A stretch of DNA of 22,646 nt from an uncultured Oscillospiraceae bacterium. Lineage in GTDB: Bacteria > Bacillota > Clostridia > Oscillospirales > Ruminococcaceae. Positions 1 through 7,339 of the stretch are shown piece after piece. The DNA lies in assembly GCA_910579545.1 (NCBI GenBank), contig CAJTVI010000043.1, positions 1-22,646 on the forward strand. The letters are read 5' to 3'. Made by a program: the position numbers and the translations under genes. Position 1 is the first letter of the stretch. Each line of letters begins with the position of its first letter. Below the pieces are notes generated by a model. It worked only from the letters and a program-made list of their open reading frames with translations, did no database searches and had not been told where the DNA came from.

Positions 1-344
1 CAGCGCTTGATGTCGTCCCGGGTGTTCACCTCGAGCAGTTCTTCGCTGACCCCCCGCAAGAGCGGGATGGACAGCGGCCCCTCGCCCGCGGTGCAAAAGC
101 CGGTCATGATATAGCACTGCTGTACTTCGTCCGGGTTTGCTTTGGCCCAGGCATTGTCCTTGCGGGTGGTGTAGTAGGTGGAGTACACCTTGGCGTCCAC
201 CTGCTTTAAGGCCTCCGGGTAGTCGGTGCCGTCGCAGTCCCGGATGGCGTCCGCGCCCCACCGGCGCAAAAGTTCCAAGGTTTCGGGTACCACGTCCAGG
301 TCGGTGGGGATGGTGACCTGGCCCTTGGTGTTGTATTCGTTCAT
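1..344 (-). CDS. GH112 1,3-beta-galactosyl-N-acetylhexosamine (or galactosyl-rhamnose) phosphorylase, N-terminal part
   Basis: About 114 N-terminal residues are present; the gene runs off the left edge. The protein begins MNEYNTKGQVTIPTDLDVV and continues with RWGADAIRDCDGTDYP, VDAKVYSTYYTTRKDNAWA and QQCYIMTGFCTAGEGPLSI. These are the conserved N-terminal blocks of GH112 phosphorylases, which split beta-galactosides with inorganic phosphate to give galactose-1-phosphate. Family members act on lacto-N-biose/galacto-N-biose or on galactosyl-beta-1,4-rhamnose; the specificity-deciding residues lie outside the window. The enzyme should be cytoplasmic, working on disaccharide imported by an ABC system such as the one upstream. 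The ATG at 344 has an AAAGGGG ribosome binding site, and 52 nt separate it from the MFS gene on the same strand, so co-transcription is likely. Family assignment is firm; the exact substrate is open. Confidence 0.88.
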   Translation of the reverse strand, partial: MNEYNTKGQVTIPTDLDVVPETLELLRRWGADAIRDCDGTDYPEALKQVDAKVYSTYYTTRKDNAWAKANPDEVQQCYIMTGFCTAGEGPLSIPLLRGVSEELLEVNTRDDIKR

Positions 345-396
345 AACAATGCCCCTTTCGCAGTGTGGTCGGCGGCCCTGCCGCCGTTTTTGGGGA

Positions 397-1671
397 TCAG
401 CCCTCGCCGTCACAGCTCTGGGCAAACCGCTGCCAGCGCCCGGTGCAGGCGGCGCTGACCGCCAGCGCCGCGCCCGCCATGGCAAGCCAGAGCGCAAACA
501 CCGCGCCCCAGCCCCAGCGGCCGGCGGCCAGCCCGGTGCCCCAGGTGGCGGCGGCCGCGCCCGCATAGGTGACCGCGTTGAGCAGCCCCGAGAGCAGGGC
601 CGCCCCGCCCGCGCGCCCGGCCCGCACCGGCATTACGTTGACCAGCATGGTGTTGGCCCCCAGCATGGAGGCGGTGACCAGCGCCAGCAGCAGCATGGAA
701 AAAAGGATGCTGCGCCCCACCGCCGCCGGCAGCAGGGCCAGGCAGAGGCAGGAGAGCAAAAACAGGCTGGCGGCGGTTTTAAGCTCGCTGTGCAGCACCC
801 GCCGGTCCAGCCAGCCGGCGGCAAAGGCCCCGCCGGCGTTGACCAGCGGCAGCGCCATGGACACCGCGGCCGAAAAGGCCGGGCTTACCGCAAACCGGTC
901 CTGCACCATGCTGGGCACCCAGCTGGTTACCCCGTCCTTGAGGCCGCCGTGCAGCAGCACCGGCAGGACCAGCCAGCAAAGCCCCGCCCCCAGCACCGCC
1001 CGCAGCGCGCCGGCCCCCGCGCCGCCGGGCGCTTTTGATTTGGCGGCGGCCCGCGCACGGGCCGCGCGCGGCGCAAGGCAGGCCCGCCGCAGCCGCAGGG
1101 TGGCCAGCTGCCAGAGCACCGAGCCGCCCAGCAGCAAAAGGCCGCAGGCGCAAAAGGCCGCCCGCCAGCTGGCCGCGGCCAGCAGCACGGCGCACAGGCC
1201 GTAGGCCGCAAAGGTGCCGGCCGGGATGGTGGAGTTGATGTTGACGCAGGCCCCCTTTTGCTGGGCAAGGGGCATGCTTTCGGCAAACAGCCGCACGATG
1301 GGCGGCCAGAACATGGACTGCAGCAGCCCGTTGGCCGCCCAGAGCGCCGCCAGGGCGGCCGGCGGCGCAAAGGCCATGCCCAGGTTGCACAGGCCCGAGA
1401 GGGCCAGCCCGGCAAAGATCATGCCAAAGGGCGAGACAAACTGGCAGGCAAAGCCGCTGCCCAGCTGCCCGGCCGCGTAGCAGATAAAGTACCCGGTGGA
1501 AACCGCCCCCGCCGCCGAATGGCTGAGCACCCCGTCGGCGATCATGGCCCCCATCACGGCGGAATAGTTGTACCGCCCCACATAGGCCGCCGCGTAGGCG
1601 GCCCAGCAGAGCAAAAAGAGGGTGCTGCCCTGCCGGGCGTTCTCCAGCCGGCAAAGCGGTCTTGTGGTCAT
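397..1671 (-). CDS. MFS transporter, organophosphate/sugar-phosphate (GlpT/UhpT)-like
   Basis: 424 residues with about 12 hydrophobic segments. The first segment holds AAYVGRYNYSAVMGAM, which resembles the RYN(F/Y)S signature of the organophosphate:phosphate antiporter branch of the major facilitator superfamily. A central basic loop (RLRRACLAPRAARARAAAKSK) separates the two six-helix halves. I chose the ATG at 1671 because GGAGGGATCACC precedes it with good spacing; the ATG ten codons upstream lacks such a site. The gene sits between the PHP-domain gene and the GH112 phosphorylase on the same strand. It may move a phosphorylated or charged product of that pathway, but this is inference. Substrate is unknown. 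Confidence 0.8.
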   Translation of the reverse strand: MTTRPLCRLENARQGSTLFLLCWAAYAAAYVGRYNYSAVMGAMIADGVLSHSAAGAVSTGYFICYAAGQLGSGFACQFVSPFGMIFAGLALSGLCNLGMAFAPPAALAALWAANGLLQSMFWPPIVRLFAESMPLAQQKGACVNINSTIPAGTFAAYGLCAVLLAAASWRAAFCACGLLLLGGSVLWQLATLRLRRACLAPRAARARAAAKSKAPGGAGAGALRAVLGAGLCWLVLPVLLHGGLKDGVTSWVPSMVQDRFAVSPAFSAAVSMALPLVNAGGAFAAGWLDRRVLHSELKTAASLFLLSCLCLALLPAAVGRSILFSMLLLALVTASMLGANTMLVNVMPVRAGRAGGAALLSGLLNAVTYAGAAAATWGTGLAAGRWGWGAVFALWLAMAGAALAVSAACTGRWQRFAQSCDGEG

Positions 1672-1791
1672 GGTGATCCCTCCGGCCGGGCCGGGGCGCA
1701 CGCCCCTTGCCGGCAGTTTTTGTGCGGGCAGGGCCCGGGCGTTCTGCCGGGGCGGCCGCGCTTTGGCAGCGGCGGGGTAAAAAACGCCGCT

Positions 1792-2754
1792 TTATAAAGT
1801 ATCCAAAAAACAGGCGTTGGAATAGGCGTGCCGGCCGGCCGCGTCCCGGCAGTCCACCCGGATATAGCCCTCGTCCCCCTTTAAGGGGAACTGCGCCTCG
1901 GTGATGGTCTGCCCCGGGTTTGCCAGCCGCATCTGGCAGTGCCTTCCTTGGGTGACGAGGTAGATCTTTTCCACCGGGCTGCACTGCACATGCAGGGTAT
2001 CGTTTTGGAGATACAGCTCCCGGATCTCTGGCCCGTTGGAGGCATAAAAGCGGCCGGTTTGCAGGGCGTCGATCACATTGGCGTAGCTCAGCCGGTCCAG
2101 CTTGAACATGGTAAAGCCGCCAAACGAATCGCAGAGCGGGCTGCCAATGGGATAAGCGTCGTGGTTATCGTCGGTGGAAAGGCAGAAGATGCGCTGGCCG
2201 GCCCGCAGCATCTCGTCGTAGGCCTGGGGGGCCAGGCCATACAGCCCGTCCAGCTCGCAGCCATGGTTGTAAATTTCCATGGCAAACACCCCTTGCAGGG
2301 CGGTGTAATCGGCGCTTTGCTGGAGCGACCAGTAGGGGTGGTTGTAGCAGCACAAAAAGCCGTTTTGCTGCATCTCTTTTAAAAACGCGTTGAGCGCGTC
2401 CAGGTCGCCGTACCGCTGGGGCGGCTGGAGGGCGGCAAAGCCGGCGCGGGCCGCGGGGTTGGTATCGTAAAAGTTGAGGTGGTAGGTGCGCACCCGCGAA
2501 AAGGAGCCGGAGGGCGGGAAGGGCTCGTTGAGGTCGGCCTCATAGGCCGCCAGCGGGATAAATCCCTCGTCCATCAGTTCCGGGTGCCAGCCGTAATGCC
2601 GGTGGTCGGTAAACGCAACGATGGAATACCCCCGCTTTTGGTACTCCTCCTTGACCTGCTCCTTGGTCCAGCGCCCGTCCGACAAAACGGTATGGCAGTG
2701 CAGGTTTGCCTTGTAGAACCGCCCCTGCCGGGGCAGCAGCTCGCAGTCTTTCAT
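1792..2754 (-). CDS. PHP-domain metal-dependent phosphoesterase-like protein
   Basis: 320 residues. The polymerase-and-histidinol-phosphatase (PHP) fold is shown by HCHTVLSDG near residue 20, FTDHRHYGWHPEL near residue 48, CYNHPYWSLQ near residue 140 and STDDNHD near residue 193. These are the His/Asp metal-ligand blocks of the family, with the usual order and spacing. The C-terminal ~100 residues look like a beta-sandwich extension found in stand-alone PHP proteins of sugar operons. I preferred ATG 2754 to the in-frame TTG at 2772 because TTGGGGGGTC precedes the ATG. The gene lies downstream of the sugar ABC permease and upstream of the MFS transporter in one orientation, so it probably removes a phosphate ester during glycan catabolism. 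The actual substrate cannot be read from sequence. Confidence 0.82.
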   Translation of the reverse strand: MKDCELLPRQGRFYKANLHCHTVLSDGRWTKEQVKEEYQKRGYSIVAFTDHRHYGWHPELMDEGFIPLAAYEADLNEPFPPSGSFSRVRTYHLNFYDTNPAARAGFAALQPPQRYGDLDALNAFLKEMQQNGFLCCYNHPYWSLQQSADYTALQGVFAMEIYNHGCELDGLYGLAPQAYDEMLRAGQRIFCLSTDDNHDAYPIGSPLCDSFGGFTMFKLDRLSYANVIDALQTGRFYASNGPEIRELYLQNDTLHVQCSPVEKIYLVTQGRHCQMRLANPGQTITEAQFPLKGDEGYIRVDCRDAAGRHAYSNACFLDTL

Positions 2755-2776
2755 TGGCTTTTGACCCCCCAAAGGA

Positions 2777-2804
2777 GGGGGGAGACGGGTTCCCGTCTCC
2801 CCCC
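2777..2804 (-). terminator. Strong stem-loop between permease and PHP genes (attenuator or mRNA-stabilising hairpin)
   Basis: GGGGGGAGACGGG at 2777-2789 pairs perfectly with CCCGTCTCCCCCC at 2792-2804, giving a 13-bp stem with a tight loop. No clean T-run follows on either strand, so it is probably not a classical intrinsic terminator. It lies between the transporter genes and the downstream PHP gene of the same operon, a place where such hairpins often set differential expression. Confidence 0.6.
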
Positions 2805-2826
2805 GGATGGATGTGATGGCGGCGGG

Positions 2827-3663
2827 TCAGCCCTTGACCGCGCCGGAGGTGATGCCCTCCACAAAGTATTTTTGGCAGAGGAAGAACGCGATGATGACCG
2901 GCACCAAAACGAGGGTCGCGCCCGCCATCTGGGCGCCGTAGTCCTGCGCCTGCCCGGCGGAGAAAAGCTTAATACCTACCGACAGCATCTGGCGGTTGAT
3001 GTCCGAGATATAGAGGTAGGGGACCATGTAGTCGTTCCAGCTCCATACAAAGCTGAACAGCAGCATGGTGGACACCTGCGGCATGCACAGGGGCAGGATG
3101 ATGCGGCGGTAGATGGTAAAATGGCCGCAGCCGTCGATGCGGGCCGCCTCGCTGAGCTCGTTGGGGATGGCGGTAAAGGCCTGCCGCAGCAAAAAGACAA
3201 AATACACGTCCACCGCCGCGGGCAGGATCAGCGACCACTGGGTGTTGAGGATGCCCAGCTGCTTAAAGATGATGTACCGGGGCATGATCATGATATCGCC
3301 GGGGATCATCAGCGCCGCCAGCAGCACCAGAAAGATGGTATCCCGCCCGGGAAAGTTGATCTTGGAAAAGCCGTAGGCTGTGATCGTAACAATAAACGCT
3401 TTCAAAAAAAGTGTCAAGCCTGTCATGACCACCGTGTTGCGATACCACAGAAAAAAGTCATAGTAGGGGTTGTTGAAGAGGGTATCAAAGTTGATCATGG
3501 TAAAGTTTTTCGGGATCAGCTGCAGCGGGGTGGAAAGCACGTCGCCGCTGGGCTTAAAGGAAGAGGATACCATGAACAGGAAGGGGTAGATGCAGGCGAT
3601 GCCCAGCACCAGCATGACCACCGTGAGGATGACCTTGCCGGTAAGATGCTTTTTTGCGCGCAT
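2827..3663 (-). CDS. Carbohydrate ABC transporter permease, MalG/UgpE type (CUT1 family)
   Basis: 278 residues, the usual length for the second inner-membrane subunit of a CUT1 sugar importer. It has six hydrophobic segments and the EAA loop EAARIDGCGHFTIYRRIILP near residue 190, which contacts the ATPase. It starts at an ATG preceded by AAAGGAGG, 15 nt after the stop of the first permease remnant. It ends with VEGITSGAVKG, a typical CUT1 C-terminus. The gene itself is intact, but its partner permease and binding protein (3679-5022) are broken here, so the importer cannot be functional from this copy as sequenced. No ATPase gene is present; CUT1 systems often share a distant MsmK-type ATPase. 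Confidence 0.93.
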   Translation of the reverse strand: MRAKKHLTGKVILTVVMLVLGIACIYPFLFMVSSSFKPSGDVLSTPLQLIPKNFTMINFDTLFNNPYYDFFLWYRNTVVMTGLTLFLKAFIVTITAYGFSKINFPGRDTIFLVLLAALMIPGDIMIMPRYIIFKQLGILNTQWSLILPAAVDVYFVFLLRQAFTAIPNELSEAARIDGCGHFTIYRRIILPLCMPQVSTMLLFSFVWSWNDYMVPYLYISDINRQMLSVGIKLFSAGQAQDYGAQMAGATLVLVPVIIAFFLCQKYFVEGITSGAVKG

Positions 3664-3678
3664 GGTTGTTTCCTCCTT

Positions 3679-4047
3679 TTAGTCGTTGGCCCATTTTTTC
3701 TGGCCGCGCCACTGGATCGCGGTGATGATCATCACGATCGCAAAGATAACGATGGCCTGGGCGGAAGCGTAGCTGGTCTCGTACTTGAGGAAGGCCGTGT
3801 TGACGATGTTGACCGACATCACGGTGGTGGCCTGGCCGGGGCCGCCGTCGGTGAGGGACTGGATCACCGTAAAGTTCTGCAGGCTGGTGATGATCGAGCT
3901 GATGGTCAAAAAGAAGGTGGTGGGGGCCACGGCCGGGATCACCACGTTTTTGATCTGCTGCCAGCGGTTGGCCCCATCGATCTCAGCCGCCTCCACCAGG
4001 GTCTGGTCCACCCCCTGAAGCGCGCCGAGGTAGGTCAAAAAACTGAT
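3679..4047 (-). pseudogene. Carbohydrate ABC transporter permease, LacF/UgpA type, N-terminally truncated
   Basis: Only the C-terminal ~122 residues survive, beginning about ISFLTYLGALQGV and including the EAA loop EAAEIDGANRWQQIKNVVIP and the closing segment QAIVIFAIVMIITAIQW. Roughly 170 N-terminal residues expected for a CUT1 first permease are missing. The frame continues upstream into out-of-frame binding-protein sequence, so the residues before position 4047 (MPSPPPPKTRRPP...) are not permease. The breakpoint lies in the A/T-rich run at about 4035-4050. This is either an internal deletion in the operon or an assembly misjoin. Confidence 0.85.
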
Positions 4048-5022
4048 TTTCGGCGATGCACCGCAGGGCCTCAAAGGCGGCCTCCTGGTTTTTGGAGGTG
4101 GTGGGGATGGCATAGCAGCCGGTCACGGTGAGGGTAGAGGGGGTCTCGCCTTCCGGGTAGGGCAGGGGCAGGATGGTGCACTTCCAGTCGCGGGGGTACT
4201 TCTCGGCGTTGGGCAGCATCGAGGCAGCCCAGCCGCCGCAGACGAACATGCCAAACTGCGCGGCGTCATAGCTGCCGTCGGCATTGGCAACACCGGTGGA
4301 GACAAAACCGTTCCAGGGGTAGACGCCGGCCATGTAGGTGGTGATGTCGGGCTGGATCTTGAGCTCGTTGCCCAGGCTGTAGAAGAACTCGACGCTCTCC
4401 TTAAAGAGGGGATCGTCATAGTTGGCGGTGCCGTCGGCCTTGTAGTGCTCGGCGCCCTTCTGCAGGGCGTACATGTAGTTGTAGCAGTCGTAGTCCAGCA
4501 TCAGCGAGCCGTAGATCTCCTCGTCGGTGTTGGTCAGCTTCTTGGCGGTCTCGATGTACTTCTCCCAGGTCCAGCCGTCGGCGGTGGGAACCTCAACATT
4601 GGCCTCCTCAAACACCTTGGTGTTGATAAAGGTGCACCACACGTCGTTAAAAGCGGGCAGGCCGTAGGTCTGGCCGTCGCTGTACACCGGCAGGCTATCG
4701 CCAAAGACGCTCTTCATGTCGTAGCCCGCGGCGCTGGCCAGCTCGTCCACCGGGGTCAGCACGCCGGCGTCATAAAAGACCTTAAGCTGGGCGGTGGTGC
4801 CGTAGATCAGGTCCAGTTCGTCGCCGGCCTGCAGGGCCACCAGGCGCTTATCGACCTCGCCGCTGTCCGCCTTGGGGATGATGGTAAACTCGATGTTGAT
4901 GCCGGTCTTCTCCCGCACCATCTCCACCAGGTCCAACATCTCGCCGCCGGAGGCCTCGGTGTCGGTGGCGGCGTAGTGCAGGGTCACGCCGGCGTAGGGC
5001 TTGTCGGGGTCGGCCGCGGCCG
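4048..5022 (-). pseudogene. Extracellular sugar-binding protein (CUT1 solute-binding protein), both ends lost
   Basis: About 325 residues of a bacterial extracellular solute-binding protein family 1 (SBP_bac_1) domain are readable: PYAGVTLHYAATDTEASGGE near the N-terminus, QAGDELDLIYGTTAQLKVFY, YGLPAFNDVWCTFINTKVFE, WTWEKYIETAKKLTN and GGWAASMLPNAEKYP. A full-length protein has about 420-440 residues. The lipoprotein signal peptide is absent, replaced upstream of about 5022 by antisense of a GH29 fucosidase end, and roughly the last 90 residues are replaced by permease sequence near 4048. In life the protein would bind an oligosaccharide outside the cell and hand it to the permeases downstream. 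As sequenced it cannot be exported. Confidence 0.88.
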
Positions 5023-5204
5023 GGGCCAACGCGGCCCTGCTGCTCAACCTGCCGCCCCGGCCGGACGGCCTGCTGGCCCCGCCGAACACCGCGAGCCTGC
5101 GGGGGCTGGGCCAGCTGCTGCAAGCCCGGCTGGGCCGCGACCTCACGGTGCGCGTTGCCGCCAGCCGGCTGGAGCCCACCCTGCGCGAGATCGCGGTATA
5201 TTAG
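5023..5204 (+). pseudogene. C-terminal fragment of a GH29 alpha-L-fucosidase-like enzyme
   Basis: On the plus strand the frame reads NAALLLNLPPRPDGLLAPP, then a helix containing LRGLGQLLQARLG, and a tail ending TLREIAVY before TAG at 5202-5204. The block LLLNxPPxxDGLL followed by a LRxLG helix is the conserved end of the GH29 catalytic domain. Everything upstream of about 5023 in this frame is antisense of the binding-protein gene, so only ~60 residues remain. A strong plus-strand terminator follows at 5304, which supports this being the true 3' end of a real gene. The family call rests on a short motif, so it is likely but not certain. Confidence 0.6.
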
Positions 5205-5303
5205 TTAGCGGCGCGCTTTGCAAAACGCGCCGCGCATTGCAAAACGCGGCGCGCCCCTTTGCGGGCCGCGCCGCGGCAAACACAGCGCCGGCGCCGTCAG
5301 CAA
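5205..5303. repeat. GC-rich imperfect direct/inverted repeats downstream of the fucosidase fragment
   Basis: The stretch repeats the word GCAAAACGCG with CGCGCC-type flanks at about 5220 and 5242, and then GGGCCGCGCCGCGG. The copies can fold on each other. No coding potential is apparent. It may be the spacer of a terminator cluster. Confidence 0.45.
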
Positions 5304-5333
5304 AAGCCGGGCCCTTTGCAGGCCCGGCTTTTT
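5304..5333 (+). terminator. Rho-independent terminator after the GH29 fragment
   Basis: AAGCCGGGCC at 5304-5313 pairs perfectly with GGCCCGGCTT at 5321-5330 around a 7-nt loop and is followed by further T residues, giving TTTTT at 5329-5333. The orientation fits termination of plus-strand transcription. Confidence 0.85.
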
Positions 5334-5340
5334 GGATGTA

Positions 5341-5454
5341 TCCAAACCAGGGAAGCTATCGCCGGGGGAAGGGCAGCCTCTCAGGGCCCGCGGAGCCCCT
5401 CCCCGGCAAAGCTGGGCCCCTTCCCCCGATACCCTTTCGGGGCCCTCCCCCGCC
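5341..5454. repeat. Dispersed GC-rich intergenic repeat, copy 1
   Basis: This stretch starts TCCAAACCAGGGA and ends CCCTTTCGGGGCCCTCCCCC. A second, diverged copy is at 9001-9104 (TCCAAACCGGGGA to CTCTCCCCCACCCC). The two share their ends and overall layout, while the interior differs. The copies flank the two-component system, one after its end and one in its upstream leader. Confidence 0.55.
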
Positions 5455-5483
5455 TTGTACCTTGCCCCTGCCCCGCCCGGCGC

Positions 5484-7307
5484 TCAGCCGCCGTCCGGGC
5501 CTTCGGTCTCGGTAAAGGGCAGCAGCAGGGTAATTTGGGTGCCGATGCCGGGCAGGCTCCACACCTGCACGTCGCTGGCCCTGCCGGCGTAAAGCTGCAA
5601 ACGGGCATAGATGTTGTGCAGCCCAATGCCGGTGCTGCGGCGGTTGGCCTGCCCTGCCTCCTTGCGGCCGTGCAGGATCTGCTGGCGCAGCGCCTGCAGG
5701 GCCGGCTCGTCCATGCCCATCCCATTGTCGGTTACGGTGAGGGCCAGCAAACCGCCCCGGCGGCGGGCCGATACCCGGATGCAGAGGGTGCGCTCCAGCC
5801 CCTCCATGCCGTACAAAAAGCAGTTTTCCACCACCGGCTGCAGGATCAGCTTGAGCACCTGCACCGCCCCCGCATCGCAGCCGTGCAGCTGCACATCAAA
5901 GGCCACCTTGTTGCCATAGCGGCTCTGCTGGATGTTCATGTACATCCGCAGGTGCTCCAGTTCCTTTTCCAGCGGCACAAACAGCCCGCCCGCGATGCTC
6001 AGCCGGTAGAGCCGCCCCAGGCTCGAGGCCATCTTGCCAATGTCCGGCCGGCCGGCGTCCTGGGCCTTCCACACAATGGTCTCCAAGGTGTTGTACAAAA
6101 AGTGGGGGTTGATCTGGCTCATCAGCACCTGCATCTCCAGCTCCTGCTTGTGCTGCTCCAGCTGCATGCGCTGCTCCATTCCCACCCGGATGCCGTCCAG
6201 CATGGCGTTGTAGCACTCCAGCATCCGCACCATCTCGGCCGGGCCCTGGGGCTTTACATAGGCGTGCAGGTCGCCCAGGTCGGCCCGGTGCATGGCCTGC
6301 TCCAGCTGGGCCAGCGGGGCCATGAACCGCCGGTACAAAAACACGATGCAGCCCGCAAACACCCCCACGCAGAGCAGGATGACCCCCAGAATCTGCAAAT
6401 AAAGCGAGGAGGTAAGCGGCCCCCAGGCGGCCTCGGGGGTGAGCAGCAGCACCGTCCAGCCGGTGGAGTCGCAGACGGCCCGGGCGGCCGCGTGCCGCCG
6501 CCCCTCCAGCAAAAGGGTCTCGTACTCCCCCATCAAGCCGGCGTTTGCCTCCCGCACGGCCTGCGGGGCCGCGCAGCCGGCCACCGCCTGCTCGCTGGTG
6601 GAGGAGATCAGCCGCCCCTCCGCGTCCAGGATATAGGCCTCGGCGCCCCGGTGCCGGGCCTGCATCTCGTACAGCTCGTAGAACATCCGCTCCTCAATGG
6701 CAAAGATGTGCACATAGGGGTAGCCGCTCTTGAGGGCCGAATAGACCCGCCGGCTGCCCAGCACCACATGGTCCCGGCGCACCTCGCCGTAGCTGCTGGT
6801 GGTCAGGAAATTGTCCATCAGCGGGTAAAAGCAAAAGCGGCCCAGCTTGTCCTTGCTGTTCACGTCCAGCCGGATCAGCTCGGCCAGCACCAGCCTGGGA
6901 TCCTGGTTCACGTCCAAAAAGTCCAGCACGTCCCGCCGGTTTACCACATAAATGGCGTCGATCTTTTTTTGCTGCACCAGCCGGGAATAGCTCTCGAACA
7001 CCGCGCCATTGGTGTGCAGGATGGCGTACTGCCGGGCCACGGCATCGTCGCCGTAGTCCCGGTCCAGCACCTGCAAAAGGCGTTCGTCGGTAGAAAAGGC
7101 GTCCGACACACTGTACACGCCCTCCACATACCGGTCGATGGTCTGGGCAATGTCCTGGGCGGCGTAGCACAGCGCCTGCGCCTCGGCCTGCTGCTGGGTG
7201 CGCCAGGCCGCGCCAAACAACAGGGTAATGGCGGCCAGCATGGGCAAAAAACAGCACAAAAGCGCCAAAAGCATCCGCTGGCGCAGGCTGGAGCGGCGGG
7301 CGGTCAT
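5484..7307 (-). CDS. Two-component sensor histidine kinase, YesM type
   Basis: 607 residues. There is a transmembrane segment at about 13-33, an extracytoplasmic sensor region of ~260 residues, a second transmembrane segment at about 303-326, and a HAMP linker at about 327-375. The His_kinase domain has QINPHFLYNTLET with phospho-acceptor His402. The ATPase domain has the N box ILQPVVENCFLYG, the G1 box DNGMGMD near 527 and the G2 box GIGLHNIYARL near 565. YesM kinases sense extracellular carbohydrate or the binding-protein state and phosphorylate an AraC-type regulator. The gene lies 32 nt after the broken YesN-type regulator on the same strand. The kinase is intact, but its cognate regulator is not, so the pathway is probably silent in this copy. 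Confidence 0.95.
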   Translation of the reverse strand: MTARRSSLRQRMLLALLCCFLPMLAAITLLFGAAWRTQQQAEAQALCYAAQDIAQTIDRYVEGVYSVSDAFSTDERLLQVLDRDYGDDAVARQYAILHTNGAVFESYSRLVQQKKIDAIYVVNRRDVLDFLDVNQDPRLVLAELIRLDVNSKDKLGRFCFYPLMDNFLTTSSYGEVRRDHVVLGSRRVYSALKSGYPYVHIFAIEERMFYELYEMQARHRGAEAYILDAEGRLISSTSEQAVAGCAAPQAVREANAGLMGEYETLLLEGRRHAAARAVCDSTGWTVLLLTPEAAWGPLTSSLYLQILGVILLCVGVFAGCIVFLYRRFMAPLAQLEQAMHRADLGDLHAYVKPQGPAEMVRMLECYNAMLDGIRVGMEQRMQLEQHKQELEMQVLMSQINPHFLYNTLETIVWKAQDAGRPDIGKMASSLGRLYRLSIAGGLFVPLEKELEHLRMYMNIQQSRYGNKVAFDVQLHGCDAGAVQVLKLILQPVVENCFLYGMEGLERTLCIRVSARRRGGLLALTVTDNGMGMDEPALQALRQQILHGRKEAGQANRRSTGIGLHNIYARLQLYAGRASDVQVWSLPGIGTQITLLLPFTETEGPDGG

Positions 7308-7339
7308 TCTGCGCTCCCCCGCACGGCGCGGTAGTCGGC

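Noticed and set aside
2479..4131. 550-residue plus-strand open frame
   Set aside because: It lies opposite well-supported permease and PHP genes and has the His/Gly/Asp/Gln-rich composition of an antisense shadow in GC-rich DNA.
5259..7334. 691-residue plus-strand open frame
   Set aside because: It is antisense of the intact YesM-type kinase. It is rich in His, Gln, Pro and Gly and has no domain; long shadow frames are expected at this GC content.
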